Assembly (NCBI GenBank): GCA_964555685.1
Contig: CAZKTO010000010.1
Span: 1 to 58,994 of the forward strand
From: CAZKTO01 sp964555685
Lineage (GTDB): Bacteria; Chloroflexota; Dehalococcoidia; SHYB01
DNA length: 58,994 bases
Direction: 5' to 3'
Shown here in pieces: positions 16,536 to 25,546 of the stretch. The stretch's first letter is position 1; each line of letters opens with the position of its first letter. The position numbers and the translations under genes were made by a program. Below the pieces are notes generated by a model. It made no database searches. It saw nothing but the letters and a program-made list of their open reading frames with translations, and had not been told where the DNA came from.

Positions 16536-17408
16536 GTGGTGACGGCGCATCATCCGGAGATGAGAGCGGCGGGCGCCCCGACTCGTCGGGGCCGGGGCTC
16601 GCTGCTGGGCCACCTCTCCCTGCCGCGCCTGGTCAAGCGCCCCCTCTACGCCCTCTACACGCACCGCCTGCGGGCCAGGGTCTCCGCCGGCGAGCTGCCG
16701 CGCCACATCGGCCTGGTCCTGGATGGCAACCGCCGCTACGCCGCCCGGGAGGGCTACGCCGACCCATCGGCGGGCCACCGCCTCGGCGCCGGCAAGGTCG
16801 GCGAGCTCCTGCGCTGGTGCGACCGCCTGGAGGTGCCCATCGTCACGCTCTGGACCCTCTCCCTGGACAACCTGGGCCGCGCGCCCCAGGACTTGGATGG
16901 GCTCTTGGCCGCCGTCCGCGAGGGCCTGCCCCACCTGCGCGACCTGCAGCCGNNNNNNNNNNGACACCCCCGGCGCATCAAGGCCAGCGGCCGCATCGAG
17001 CTCCTGCCCGAGCCGCTGCGCCAGGCCCTGCTCCAGGCCGAGGAGGAGACGACCCGCCACGGCCCCTTCCTCCTGAACATCGCCGTCGGCTACGGCGGCC
17101 GCGAGGAGATCGTCGACGCCGTCAAGGCGTTTCTCGGCTCCATGGAGGGCGAGGGCCGGTCCATCGCCGAGGCGGCCCAGGCCGTCTCGCCCCTCGCCAT
17201 CCAGCGGCACCTCTACCTCAACGGCGTCCCGGACCCCGACCTCATCATCCGCACCAGCGGCGAGGTGCGTCTGAGCGGCTTCCTGCTCTGGCAGAGCGCC
17301 TACAGCGAGTACTACTTCTGCGACGCGCTGTGGCCCGACTTCCGCGAGATCGACCTGCTCCGCGCCATCCGGAGCTACCAGCAGCGCCAGCGCCGCCGCG
17401 GTCAGTAG
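16536..17408 (+). CDS. uppS: Isoprenyl transferase (undecaprenyl-diphosphate synthase family)
   Basis: This cis-prenyltransferase of about 290 aa chain-elongates farnesyl diphosphate with isopentenyl diphosphate to give the lipid carrier for cell-wall synthesis. It has IGLVLDGNRRYA with the catalytic Asp, LWTLSLDNLGR, RIKASGRIELLP, LNIAVGYGGREEIVDA, and DLIIRTSGEVRLSGFLLWQSAYSEYYF. Ten N at 16953-16962 interrupt the gene, but the frame is the same on both sides and the family spacing is roughly right. The GTG at 16536 is used; the ATG at 16560 is equally possible. Palindrome copy 4 lies in the nonconserved N-terminal extension. Confidence 0.9.
   Translation: MVTAHHPEMRAAGAPTRRGRGSLLGHLSLPRLVKRPLYALYTHRLRARVSAGELPRHIGLVLDGNRRYAAREGYADPSAGHRLGAGKVGELLRWCDRLEVPIVTLWTLSLDNLGRAPQDLDGLLAAVREGLPHLRDLQPXXXXHPRRIKASGRIELLPEPLRQALLQAEEETTRHGPFLLNIAVGYGGREEIVDAVKAFLGSMEGEGRSIAEAAQAVSPLAIQRHLYLNGVPDPDLIIRTSGEVRLSGFLLWQSAYSEYYFCDALWPDFREIDLLRAIRSYQQRQRRRGQ
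16576..16591. repeat. CCCCGAC-GTCGGGG palindrome, copy 4
   Basis: CCCCGACTCGTCGGGG in the N-terminal extension of uppS, encoding part of GAPTRRGRG. Identical to the copy at 36239. Confidence 0.65.
16953..16962. other. Assembly gap (10 N)
   Basis: Ten ambiguous bases inside uppS. The sequence on each side continues the same reading frame. Confidence 0.99.
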
Positions 17409-17433
17409 CGGCGCGGCGGACCCGTCATGCCCC

Positions 17434-18249
17434 TCACGCCCGCCGGACGCGGGCGCCGGCCGTCCTGGTCCGCCGCCGGGGAGCGGCTCTGGCCCGCGGG
17501 GCCTCCGTCCGGCCCTGCAGATGCCGCCCGAAGAACCGGAGCGTCCTGGCCCACGCGTCCTTGGCTTCATCCGGGCGATAGGTCTTGATGGTGTCGTTCA
17601 TGAAGCCGTGGTCCACGCCGGGATAGACGGAGAACTCGTGGGGCTTGCCCAGGCCCTGGAGCAGCGCCCGGAGGAACGAGACGTGGGCCTGGGGCACCAT
17701 GGCGTCCCTGTCGCCGAAGAAGACGATGCACGGGCAGCGGAGCTCGGGCGCCGCGCGGACCGGCTGGCAGGGCCGTGCCGCGGTCAGCTCCGGGTAGATG
17801 AGGACGGGGTAGAAGATGGCGGCGGCGGCGACGTCGGCGCGGGCGGCGGCGAAGAGGCTGTAGCGGGCGCCGAAGGAGAAGCCCATCAGCCCGGCCTTCT
17901 CGGCCACGACGTCCGTCCGGGACCGTAGCGCCGCCACCGCGCCCTGCACGTCCGCGATGGTGCGCTCGTCGGGCCAGCCCACCATCCGCGAGATATTCTC
18001 GCGCCTGGGGGGCCAGCCGGGGCCGTCGCCCCGCGAGTAGAGGTCCGGCGCCAGCACGGCGTACCCCTCCCGGGCCAGCCGGCGCGCCACATCCTTCACG
18101 TGGCCGGTGAGCCCGTAGACGTCGTGGAGGAGCACGATGCCCGGCACGGGCCCATCGCCCGCGGGGCGGACGAAGAATCCGTTCATGGGCTGCGGGGCGC
18201 CGGCGAAGGTCAGGGGGCTCTCCTGGAGCGCGGGGGCGTTGCGCGGCAT
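17434..18249 (-). CDS. Dienelactone hydrolase family protein
   Basis: The 271-aa alpha/beta hydrolase has IVLLHDVYGLTGHVKDVARRLA, VLAPDLY, the nucleophile elbow MGFSFGARYS, GDRDAMVP (Asp) and YPGVDHGFMND (His). Dienelactone hydrolases normally use Cys in a GxCxGG elbow; here Ser stands at that place and Ala replaces the last Gly, so it is better called a serine hydrolase of the DLH family. The ATG at 18249 follows GGAGGG. The C-terminus (PRARAAPRRRTRTAGARVRRA) is a basic low-complexity tail. It diverges from the ABC exporter genes. The substrate is unknown. Confidence 0.82.
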   Translation of the reverse strand: MPRNAPALQESPLTFAGAPQPMNGFFVRPAGDGPVPGIVLLHDVYGLTGHVKDVARRLAREGYAVLAPDLYSRGDGPGWPPRRENISRMVGWPDERTIADVQGAVAALRSRTDVVAEKAGLMGFSFGARYSLFAAARADVAAAAIFYPVLIYPELTAARPCQPVRAAPELRCPCIVFFGDRDAMVPQAHVSFLRALLQGLGKPHEFSVYPGVDHGFMNDTIKTYRPDEAKDAWARTLRFFGRHLQGRTEAPRARAAPRRRTRTAGARVRRA

Positions 18250-18313
18250 CGGTCCCTCCAGCAGGCACGGGATTGGCGACGGGTGCCATCATACCGCAAC
18301 GGACCACCCCTGC

Positions 18314-18319
18314 TACAAT
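18314..18319 (+). promoter_or_regulatory. Extended -10 upstream of the ABC exporter
   Basis: TGC-TACAAT followed by GG; no convincing -35. It lies between the divergent hydrolase and exporter genes, 86 nt before the exporter start. Confidence 0.4.
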
Positions 18320-18380
18320 GGTGAAGCTGTTGACCAGGAGGCTGCGCCCTCGCTGGCGGCCCGCGGGAACGCCAGGGGCG

Positions 18381-18396
18381 CCCCGACACGCCGGGG
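18381..18396. repeat. CCCCG-CGGGG palindrome, copy 5
   Basis: CCCCGACACGCCGGGG in the 5' leader of the ABC ATPase gene, ending next to its ribosome-binding site. Identical to the copy at 32445. Confidence 0.65.
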
Positions 18397-18404
18397 GGAC
18401 TCGC

Positions 18405-19334
18405 ATGGACGCGGAACGCTACGACATCGTCGTCGAGGGGCTCACCAAGCGGTACGGCGCCCTGGAGGCCGTCCGGGGCATCTCCTTTCGCGTCCGCCAC
18501 GGCGAGATCTTCGGTATCCTGGGCCCCAACGGCGCCGGCAAGACCACCACCCTCGAGTGCGTCGAGGGGCTTCAGCCGCCCACGGCGGGCTCCATGACGG
18601 TGCTCGGCTTCGACGTCCACCGCGACGCGGCCAGGGTGAAGGAGCGCATCGGCGTGCAGCTCCAGGCGTCGGCCTACTTCGACTATCTCACCCTCCGCGA
18701 GATCCTCGACCTCTTCGGCCGGTTCTACCGGCGCCGGCTCCCGGCCGATGCGCTCCTGCGGCTGGTGGGGCTGGAGGAGAAGGCCCGCGTTCCCGTGTCC
18801 AAGCTCTCCGGCGGGCAGAAGCAGCGGTTCACCGTCGCCGCGACGCTCGTGAACGATCCGGAGGTGATCTTCCTCGATGAGCCCACGACAGGGCTGGACC
18901 CCAAGGCCCGCCGCGATCTGTGGGAGCTGGTCCTCGCCATGAATCGCCAGGGCCGGACGGTGGTCCTGACCACCCACTACATGGAGGAGGCCCAGACGCT
19001 CTGCCAGCGGGTGGCCATCATGGACCAGGGCAGGATCGTGGCCCTGGACGCTCCGGCCAAGCTCGTGCAGACGCTGCCCGCGCCCTACGAGCTCCACTTC
19101 GCCCTGGACGGCGCCGCCGTGGCTGACGGGTTCGGCTCCCTGGACGGCGTCGTGAGCGTAACGCGCCTGCCGGACCAATCAATCTCCCTGCGATCGGCCG
19201 ATGCGGCCCGGACCCTGCCCGCGCTCCTGGCCTGGGCCGGCCGCTCGGGGGCTCGCCTCTCCCAGCTCCAGGTCAAGCCCGCCACTCTGGAGGACGTCTT
19301 CCTGGCGCTGACGGGTCACGCCCTCCCCGAGTAG
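18405..19334 (+). CDS. ABC-2 type exporter, ATP-binding subunit
   Basis: The 309-aa ATPase has Walker A GPNGAGKTTT (about residues 41-50), Q-loop QLQAS, signature LSGGQKQR, Walker B VIFLDEPTTGLDP and the H-loop TTHYMEEA. DLFGRFY and the C-terminal 70 residues are typical of DrrA/NatA-like ATPases that pair with ABC-2 permeases. The ATG at 18405 is preceded by GGGGGGA. The permease follows after 8 nt. The pair would export a drug, lipid or polysaccharide from the cytoplasm; the cargo cannot be read. Regulation may involve the divergent promoter region shared with the hydrolase. Confidence 0.92.
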   Translation: MDAERYDIVVEGLTKRYGALEAVRGISFRVRHGEIFGILGPNGAGKTTTLECVEGLQPPTAGSMTVLGFDVHRDAARVKERIGVQLQASAYFDYLTLREILDLFGRFYRRRLPADALLRLVGLEEKARVPVSKLSGGQKQRFTVAATLVNDPEVIFLDEPTTGLDPKARRDLWELVLAMNRQGRTVVLTTHYMEEAQTLCQRVAIMDQGRIVALDAPAKLVQTLPAPYELHFALDGAAVADGFGSLDGVVSVTRLPDQSISLRSADAARTLPALLAWAGRSGARLSQLQVKPATLEDVFLALTGHALPE

Positions 19335-19342
19335 TCTTCCCC

Positions 19343-20419
19343 ATGCTCTCCGTCCTGCTGGTCGCCAATCTGAAGATGCTGCTGCGGAACCGCCAGGCCC
19401 TCTTCTGGGCCCTGGCCTTCCCCCTCATCTTCGTGGGGGCCTTCGGCCTCTTCGATCTCGACAGCCCGCCCGTCAGCGAGACCGGGATCATCGACCGCGC
19501 CCAGGATGGCCTCTCGCGCCGGATCATCGAGGGCCTGCGCGGGATCGACACCATCGGGGTGGAGCCCAGGAGCGACGAGGCCAGGGCGCGCCGGGAGGTC
19601 CGTGACCGCAAGCTGGACATGCTCCTCATCATGCCGGAGGGGCTGGAGGCCTCCGCCAGCAGCGGCTCGCCCGCGCGCATCGAGCTCGTCTACGACGAAG
19701 GCAGCCCCACCGCATCCTCCGGCGTCGGCACCGTTCAGCGGTACCTGGACCAGCTCAATCTCCGGCTCGTGGAGGCGCCGCCGGTCTTCCGCCTCGCCCC
19801 CGAGGGCGTGCGGTCGCTGGAGTCGGACTACTTCGATTTCCTGCTGCCGGGGTTTGTGGGGATGGGCGTCATGACCTTCTCGATCATCGGCGTGGCCTCG
19901 GCCCTGGCCCTCTACCGGCAGCAGAACATCTTCAAGCGCATCCTGGCGACGCCGCTCAAGGTCAGGACCTTCTTCACGGGCTTCATCCTGGCGCATCTGG
20001 TCGTGGCCCTGCTCCAGGCGGGGATCATCCTCGCGGCGGGCGTCCTGCTGCTGGGCGGCGCCGTCCACGGCAACCTCTTCTATCTGGCGGTCCTCGTGAT
20101 CCTGGGCAACCTGATCTTCCTCTGCATCGGATTCGTCGTGGGCGCCTACTCGACCAGCGTCGCGGCGGCCAGCGGGCTCGGCAACGTCGTTACGCTGCCC
20201 ATGATGTTCCTCTCGGGGACCTTCTTCCCGCTGGAGGACCTGCCCAGCGGCCTTGCGGACGTCGTCCAGTTCCTGCCCCTGGCGCCCATGCTGGAGGCGA
20301 TGCGCGGCGTGACGCTGGACGCCAAGCCCATCTGGGACTTCCCGAAGGAGCTGGCGCTCCTGGGCGGGTGGATCGCCGTGACGGCGGTGGTGGCGGTGCG
20401 GGTCTTCCGCTTCCGCTAG
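19343..20419 (+). CDS. ABC-2 type exporter, permease subunit
   Basis: The 358-aa membrane protein opens with one TM helix (ALFWALAFPLIFVGAFGLF), has a large external loop with a YDEGSP segment (about residues 40-170), then five further helices starting at LLPGFVGMGVMTFSIIGVAS. LPMMFLSGTFFPLEDLP is the ABC-2 signature near the end. It starts 8 nt after the ATPase stop, so the two form one operon and one complex in the inner membrane. It is convergent with the desaturase gene, only 15 nt away, and no terminator is visible between them. Confidence 0.9.
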   Translation: MLSVLLVANLKMLLRNRQALFWALAFPLIFVGAFGLFDLDSPPVSETGIIDRAQDGLSRRIIEGLRGIDTIGVEPRSDEARARREVRDRKLDMLLIMPEGLEASASSGSPARIELVYDEGSPTASSGVGTVQRYLDQLNLRLVEAPPVFRLAPEGVRSLESDYFDFLLPGFVGMGVMTFSIIGVASALALYRQQNIFKRILATPLKVRTFFTGFILAHLVVALLQAGIILAAGVLLLGGAVHGNLFYLAVLVILGNLIFLCIGFVVGAYSTSVAAASGLGNVVTLPMMFLSGTFFPLEDLPSGLADVVQFLPLAPMLEAMRGVTLDAKPIWDFPKELALLGGWIAVTAVVAVRVFRFR

Positions 20420-20434
20420 CGCGGGGCCGCGCCG

Positions 20435-21337
20435 TCAGGCAGCGCGGCGGGCCGTCTGGGCCTTCCGCGCCTCGACGAGGTCGCGGGGGACGCGGCAGAT
20501 CTCCCGGGCCAGGCGCATGGCGCCCAGCAGCCGGATGATCTGGCCCGACAGGTCCACCTGTTTCCAGCTCAGGCCGTGGAAGGCCGACTTGGGGAAAGCA
20601 TGATGGTTGTTGTGCCAGCCTTCGCCCATGGCCAGGAGGCCCACGATCCAGTTGTTCGTGCTCCGGTCGCGGCCCGTCCGGTACGGCTGGCTGCCGAAGG
20701 TGTGGCAGATGGAGTTGACGCTCCAGGTGACGTGGTGGACCAGGAAGATGCGGACGAGGCCGCCCCATAGGAAGCCCGACCATCCGCCGATGAGGTACGG
20801 GAGCAGGAGACTCAAGATGCTCCACCAGAATGCCGTCCGGCTGACGAACATGGCGATCGGGTCCTGCATCTGCGTCTTGGCGTACTGGTTCGGGTCGGCG
20901 CGCCACGGGGTGAAGAGCCAGCCCATGTGCGAGTGGAAGAAGCTCCGCAGGGGGCTGTGGGGGTCCTCCTCGGTGTCCGAATGGACGTGGTGCTTGCTGT
21001 GGATGGCGGCCCAGCTCACGGCGGCGCCTTCGATTGCCCACGTGCCGAAGACCAGGAGGAGGAACTTGACGATGGGATGCGCGTCGAAGCTCCGGTGGGT
21101 GAGCATCCGGTGATAGCCGATGGTGATGCCCAGGCCCGTGGCGAAGTAGAAGCCCAGGAGGATCCCCACGTCCTTCCAGCCGATGAACTCGGACCAGAGG
21201 GTGACGATGGCGAAGATGGTGCCGGCGAGGGGGGCGACGACGAGGATGAGCGTCATCGCCTGGTTGAACCGGAGCAGGGCGCGAGAGTGGGCGCCGTCCT
21301 CCGCCGAGGCGATGCCCCCGCGCATCTGGTCGAGCAT
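20435..21337 (-). CDS. Acyl-CoA/fatty-acid delta-9-type desaturase
   Basis: The 300-aa integral membrane diiron desaturase has three histidine boxes: HRMLTH (with IGY before it), HSKHHVH and EGWHNNHH. Pairs of hydrophobic segments precede the first box and lie between the second and third. Members place a double bond in saturated acyl chains using O2 and reduced ferredoxin or cytochrome, so the organism probably meets oxygen. The ATG at 21337 follows GGGAG; the upstream open frame is not conserved. Regiospecificity is inferred only from family resemblance. Confidence 0.9.
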   Translation of the reverse strand: MLDQMRGGIASAEDGAHSRALLRFNQAMTLILVVAPLAGTIFAIVTLWSEFIGWKDVGILLGFYFATGLGITIGYHRMLTHRSFDAHPIVKFLLLVFGTWAIEGAAVSWAAIHSKHHVHSDTEEDPHSPLRSFFHSHMGWLFTPWRADPNQYAKTQMQDPIAMFVSRTAFWWSILSLLLPYLIGGWSGFLWGGLVRIFLVHHVTWSVNSICHTFGSQPYRTGRDRSTNNWIVGLLAMGEGWHNNHHAFPKSAFHGLSWKQVDLSGQIIRLLGAMRLAREICRVPRDLVEARKAQTARRAA

Positions 21338-21516
21338 GCGGGCTCCCGTAGGTGGGCTTCTGACCATTATACCGAAGGGACGGCCGCGGGGGAATACCTT
21401 GTTATGCGATTCACAAGCGCTCCGGTGCGGCGGCGCCTGGGGGTACGAGGCGGCCGGAGGCGCCCGTGAAAGCCGCATGCACAAGCGTGGGGGTTCACGG
21501 CCCCCTCTGAAATGCC

Positions 21517-21549
21517 AAAAGAGGCGGGGCCATCATCCTCGCCTCTTTT
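21517..21549 (-). terminator. Rho-independent terminator after the SRPBCC gene
   Basis: AAAAGAGGCG and CGCCTCTTTT form a 10-bp stem around a 13-nt loop. Read on the minus strand, it ends in TTTT just after the SRPBCC stop codon. It may work in both directions. Confidence 0.6.
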
Positions 21550-21596
21550 GACCCTGTGGACGACCAGGGCGCCAGTTCGTTCGCCAAATGAGAGCG

Positions 21597-22091
21597 TTAC
21601 CGCTCCGCCATCCGCTTCAGGTTCTCTAGGGTCTTCGCCATTCCGGTCCGAACGACCCCAGCCCGCACCTGCTCATAGTTGGCTTTCAGGCCCTTCAACA
21701 TTTCGTTCTGTAGGTCTCCGAAGTCAACTTCGACCTCGTGCACGACCTTGGTGCCACGACCTTGGGGGGACATACGAAACCACCATTGAATCCGCCTGAC
21801 CTGCTCCGGAAGCGCAGGATTGACGATCCAAGAGAATGATTTGGGAGGGTCACAGGTGACAACAACGGAGTCTGCCGTTAAGTCCATACCACTGCCATCA
21901 GCCATCCTGACGGTCTCTTCAGCAAAAATATGGGTACCGGTTCCAACTGGACCGGCAGGCCGCTGGCTAACCTTTTTGAGCTCCCTGCTGCCAGCCAGTT
22001 CAACATGTCGTGACGGGTTGCTTACGATATCGAAGATGGCCTGCGGAGATGCGTTGATGGTGGCTTCAGTGCTGTAAGCAAGATCTAACAT
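21597..22091 (-). CDS. SRPBCC (polyketide cyclase/START-like) family protein
   Basis: The 164-aa protein begins LAYSTEATINASPQAIFDIVSNPSRHVEL, the typical opening of SRPBCC lipid-binding folds, and contains the SFSWIVNPALPE and IQWWFRMSPQGRGTKVVHEVE strands. The fold makes a hydrophobic pocket; some members are cyclases and others coenzyme-Q-binding or regulatory. Start ATG at 22091. The composition is noticeably lower in GC than the adjacent genes, suggesting recent arrival. It is followed by a terminator, so it is a monocistronic unit. No function can be assigned. Confidence 0.75.
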   Translation of the reverse strand: MLDLAYSTEATINASPQAIFDIVSNPSRHVELAGSRELKKVSQRPAGPVGTGTHIFAEETVRMADGSGMDLTADSVVVTCDPPKSFSWIVNPALPEQVRRIQWWFRMSPQGRGTKVVHEVEVDFGDLQNEMLKGLKANYEQVRAGVVRTGMAKTLENLKRMAER

Positions 22092-22365
22092 GTGGTTCCG
22101 CCTCCGATGGGATGAGGAGAGAATAGCCTCCCCCGGACGGCCTGTCAACCATCGTCTCACAGACCCTCAGGTGCGTTTTCGGCCTTGCCCACTTCCAGAC
22201 GCTGCGGGCTGCCATTTGGCGGAGCCCTTCCTTAACCTTACTTCCGGACAATCGGCCCTACCGTCCCGTCCGTGCTACCCGCTTCTCCAATTCAATTACG
22301 TTCCGCACGCGCAACCGAGCGGGTTCATCGCAGCAACCCTAGAAGTTACCAACCCAGGACGACGG

Positions 22366-23001
22366 CTACGCCCTGCGGATCAACATGACGCCGTCCCGGA
22401 CGGTGAGGATGACGTGCCGCACTCGCGGGTCCCGGTGCACGTGGTCGTTGAACGCGGCGATGGCGCGGTCGCTCTCGTCCTTCGGGTCGAGGACGCGGCC
22501 GCTCCACAGCACGTTGTCCACGGCGATGACGCCCTTGGGCGAAAGGAGCGGCAGCGCCGCCTCGTAGTAGCTGATGTAGCTCGTCTTGTCGGCGTCGATG
22601 AAGACGAGATCGAAGGGGCCTGAGAGCTTCTTGATGCTCTCGATGGCCGGGCCCAGCCGGATTTCGATCTTGCGGGCGTGGGGACCGCGGTCGATGAACT
22701 TCTGGGCGAACTCCCTGTGCTTGGGGTCGATCTCGCAGGTGATGACCTGGCCGTCCTCGGGCAGGGCGGCGGCCATCATCTGAGCGCTGAAGCCGGTGAA
22801 GGTGCCGATCTCCAGCACGCGCCGGGCTCCCGAGAGCCACAGGAGGAACTGGAGCAGGCTGCCCTCGAGCTGGCCCGAGAGCATCTGCGGGAACTTCATG
22901 GACTTGTGGGTGGCCTCCGAGAGCTCGACGAGGAGCGGCGGGAGCGGCGTGGTATGCCGTTCGGCGTAGGCCTCGATCTCGGCCGGGACGATGAAGGACA
23001 T
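22366..23001 (-). CDS. Class I SAM-dependent O-methyltransferase
   Basis: This 211-aa CCoAOMT-type enzyme has motif I VLEIGTFTGFSAQMMAAALP, the acidic residue of CEIDPKH, and FDLVFIDADKTSYISYYE with the metal-binding Asp residues. GVIAVDNVLWSGRV completes the catechol-type metal site. It transfers methyl from SAM to a hydroxyl, usually of a catechol or phenylpropanoid-like compound. The ATG at 23001 is preceded by GGGAGG and lies 11 nt from the stop of the fused CoA-transferase gene, so both are probably one operon. About 275 bp between it and the SRPBCC gene hold nothing I recognise. Confidence 0.9.
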   Translation of the reverse strand: MSFIVPAEIEAYAERHTTPLPPLLVELSEATHKSMKFPQMLSGQLEGSLLQFLLWLSGARRVLEIGTFTGFSAQMMAAALPEDGQVITCEIDPKHREFAQKFIDRGPHARKIEIRLGPAIESIKKLSGPFDLVFIDADKTSYISYYEAALPLLSPKGVIAVDNVLWSGRVLDPKDESDRAIAAFNDHVHRDPRVRHVILTVRDGVMLIRRA

Positions 23002-23012
23002 GGGGCCTCCCG

Positions 23013-25433
23013 CTAGGCGTCCGGGTCGGCCTCGCGGGTCGACCAGGTGATGACCTTTTTCTGATAGAGGTCCTGGATCGTCGCCTCGCTGTAGCCGGCC
23101 TCCCGGAGCACCTCTTGGGTGTGCTCGCCGACGAAGATGGTGGGACCGAGCTTGCTCTGGCAGGCGGAAAGGGTGACGGCGGGCCCGTAGCGCATGTACG
23201 TCCCCAGGGAGGGGTGCTCCGTGGCCACCCACATGCCCGCCGCTTTCATGTCCGGATCGTTCCAGGAGAAGTTGGCCATGCTCTCGGGGTGGGCCTCGGC
23301 GCAGGCGACGCCGTGCTCGGCGAGGAAGAGCTCCCACTGCCCGGCGGCGCGCTCGTTGAAGATGGGCTCGAGCTCGCGGACGAGGGCCGCGTCGTTGGCC
23401 AGGCGGGCCTCGTGGGAGGCGAAGCGCGGGTCCCGGGCCAGGCCGGCGCGGCCCGTCGCCTCGCAGAGGTCGCGCCACTCCTGCTCCGTGACGCAGGCGA
23501 GGAAGACCCAGCCGGCCCCGGTCTTATAGAACCGGTAGAGGGCGTGGAGGCCGTTGAGCTGGCCATCGGGCAGGAGGCGCGGCGGCCTCCCCTGGTAGAG
23601 GATGTAGTCGTCGGCCTCCGTGTAGAGGCAGGTGTTCAGCATGGTCGTTTCCATGTACTGGCCCTTGCCGGTCCGCTTCTGGTAGTAGAGGCCCAGGAGC
23701 AGCGCCGTGCCCACGCCCAGGGCCGAGGAGACGTCCGGGTTCCCTTCGTTGGCCTGGAAGAGCTGGCTGGAGGCCTCCCGGAGCTCCGGGAGGCTCATGG
23801 CGCGGCCCGGCGGGGGCGGCATCTCGCGCCCGGCCTGGTAGAGGGCGCCGCCGCAGACGGCGCCGGGGATGGGGTGCATCGCCGGCCGGTGGGCATAGGG
23901 CCCCGTGGAGCCGTAGGAGCCGGCGTAGAGGTAGATGAGGCGGGGGTTCAGCCTCCGGCAGGTCTCGTAGTCGATCCCCAGGCGCGAGGTGACGCCCGGC
24001 CGGAAGTTGTGCATCAAAAGGTCCGCCCGCTTGATGAAGTCCTGGGCCAGCTGTCGTCCCTCGGGCTTCTTGAGGTCGATGGCGACGCTGCGCTTCCCTT
24101 GCATCGGCTTGGTGGCGGTGGCCGCCCAGCGGCGGAAGGAGTCGCCGTCCAGCGACTCGAACTTGATGACGTTGGCGCCCAGGTCGGCCAGCATCGCCGT
24201 GCCGAAGGGAGCGGCGAACCACGTGGCGAACTCGACGACGGTCACGCCCTCCAACGGGTAGCGCGGCATGCGCCGGCCGTTGGTGGCGGCCTTGGGCTTG
24301 CGGCGGGGGAGCGCCGCCAGCACCTGCTGCGTGTGCTGGCCCAGCGCCGGGGCCGGCCCCTGGGGCGAAAGGGGAGTCTCCGAGCAGGTGACCAGGGGAC
24401 CGAGCTGCTTGGTGCGCCCGGCCGCGGGGTCGTTCACCTCGAAGAGGTTGCGGTTGTGCACAACCTGCGGGTGGCCGAAGGCCTCCGTGGTGTGGAGGAA
24501 GGGCTCGGCGGCGGCGTCCACTTCGTGGAGGAAGATGTTCATCCACTCGTCGCTGGTGCGCTCCTGCATGCGGGCGTGGAGCCTCTCGTAGAGCTCCTCC
24601 ATGTCCTTGCCGGCCTGGAGATTGGGCAGGCCCTGGTAGCGCGGCTCGGTGAGGATCTCCGTCAGGCCCATGCCCGCCAGGTAGTTGACGAAGAGATGGG
24701 ACATGGAGTTGGCGAACTGGATCCACTTGCCGTCCTTGGTCCGCCCGACGAAGTACTGGGGCGTGGGGGAGCCGCGCTGGAAGGTCTTGGGCGGGCTGGG
24801 CCGTCGCGCGACCTGCGCTCCCAGCCACTCCCAGTCGTAGGCGAAGAGGGCCTGGAGCAGGCTGGTCTCCACCTTCTGGCCCTTGCCCGTCTGCTCGCGG
24901 ACGCACAGGCCGGCCATGATCCCCGTGATGGCGTACATGGCGGCGCCGAAGGTGCCGCACATGACGGCGGCGTAGCGCGGGCCGTCCTTCTGGAGCTGCT
25001 TGTCGAAGGCGTGGATGCGGCCGCTCTTGGCGTTGACGATGGCGTCGTAGCCCTTGAGGTGGGCGAACTTCTTGAGGGGGCCGAAGCCGGTGATGGAGCA
25101 GTAGACCAGGCCGGGGTTCGCCTTGGCGAGGGCCCCGTAGTCGAGGCCGAGGCGTGCCTCGGAGCCGGGCTGGAGGGTGGCGACGAGGACGTCGGCGGAG
25201 CGGGCCAGCCTCTTCAGATCAGCCTGCCCCTGGGGCGTCTTGAGGTCCAGGACGACGCTCTTTTTGCCCCGGTTCCACATGATCCAGGCCGGGTGGCCGC
25301 GGGACCAGTCCCCCGCCGGCGGCTCGATCTTGATGACCTCGGCGCCCGCGTCGGTCAGGACCATGGTGGCGAGGCCGCCGGCCATTCCCTGGCCCAGATC
25401 GAGCACCGTGAGTCCGTCGCAGAGCTTCTCCAT
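23013..25433 (-). CDS. Fused double CaiB/BaiF CoA-transferase
   Basis: The 806-aa protein consists of two complete family III CoA-transferase domains (about residues 1-375 and 395-806) joined by an Ala/Lys-rich linker. Each starts with the typical CoA-binding module (TVLDLGQGMAGGLATMVLTDAGAEVIKIE; TVVEFATWFAAPFGTAMLADLGANVIKFE). The catalytic Asp of formyl-CoA transferase follows GKGQ plus seven residues. By that alignment domain 1 has Gln (SLLQA) and domain 2 Asn (TMLNT), so both nucleophiles appear lost. Elsewhere in the window such domains occur as overlapping gene pairs, so this is the fused form of the pair. A SAM O-methyltransferase follows after 11 nt. Whether it transfers CoA at all is uncertain. 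Confidence 0.85.
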   Translation of the reverse strand: MEKLCDGLTVLDLGQGMAGGLATMVLTDAGAEVIKIEPPAGDWSRGHPAWIMWNRGKKSVVLDLKTPQGQADLKRLARSADVLVATLQPGSEARLGLDYGALAKANPGLVYCSITGFGPLKKFAHLKGYDAIVNAKSGRIHAFDKQLQKDGPRYAAVMCGTFGAAMYAITGIMAGLCVREQTGKGQKVETSLLQALFAYDWEWLGAQVARRPSPPKTFQRGSPTPQYFVGRTKDGKWIQFANSMSHLFVNYLAGMGLTEILTEPRYQGLPNLQAGKDMEELYERLHARMQERTSDEWMNIFLHEVDAAAEPFLHTTEAFGHPQVVHNRNLFEVNDPAAGRTKQLGPLVTCSETPLSPQGPAPALGQHTQQVLAALPRRKPKAATNGRRMPRYPLEGVTVVEFATWFAAPFGTAMLADLGANVIKFESLDGDSFRRWAATATKPMQGKRSVAIDLKKPEGRQLAQDFIKRADLLMHNFRPGVTSRLGIDYETCRRLNPRLIYLYAGSYGSTGPYAHRPAMHPIPGAVCGGALYQAGREMPPPPGRAMSLPELREASSQLFQANEGNPDVSSALGVGTALLLGLYYQKRTGKGQYMETTMLNTCLYTEADDYILYQGRPPRLLPDGQLNGLHALYRFYKTGAGWVFLACVTEQEWRDLCEATGRAGLARDPRFASHEARLANDAALVRELEPIFNERAAGQWELFLAEHGVACAEAHPESMANFSWNDPDMKAAGMWVATEHPSLGTYMRYGPAVTLSACQSKLGPTIFVGEHTQEVLREAGYSEATIQDLYQKKVITWSTREADPDA

Positions 25434-25546
25434 AGATGCCTCCTGTCAGCGTCCGCTCCGGGGGCTCATTGTGTCATAGGGGGCCCTGCGTGACAAGTGA
25501 GACGGCGTGTTACGATGGACTGACTGTTTGATCATTGGGGGTCGGC

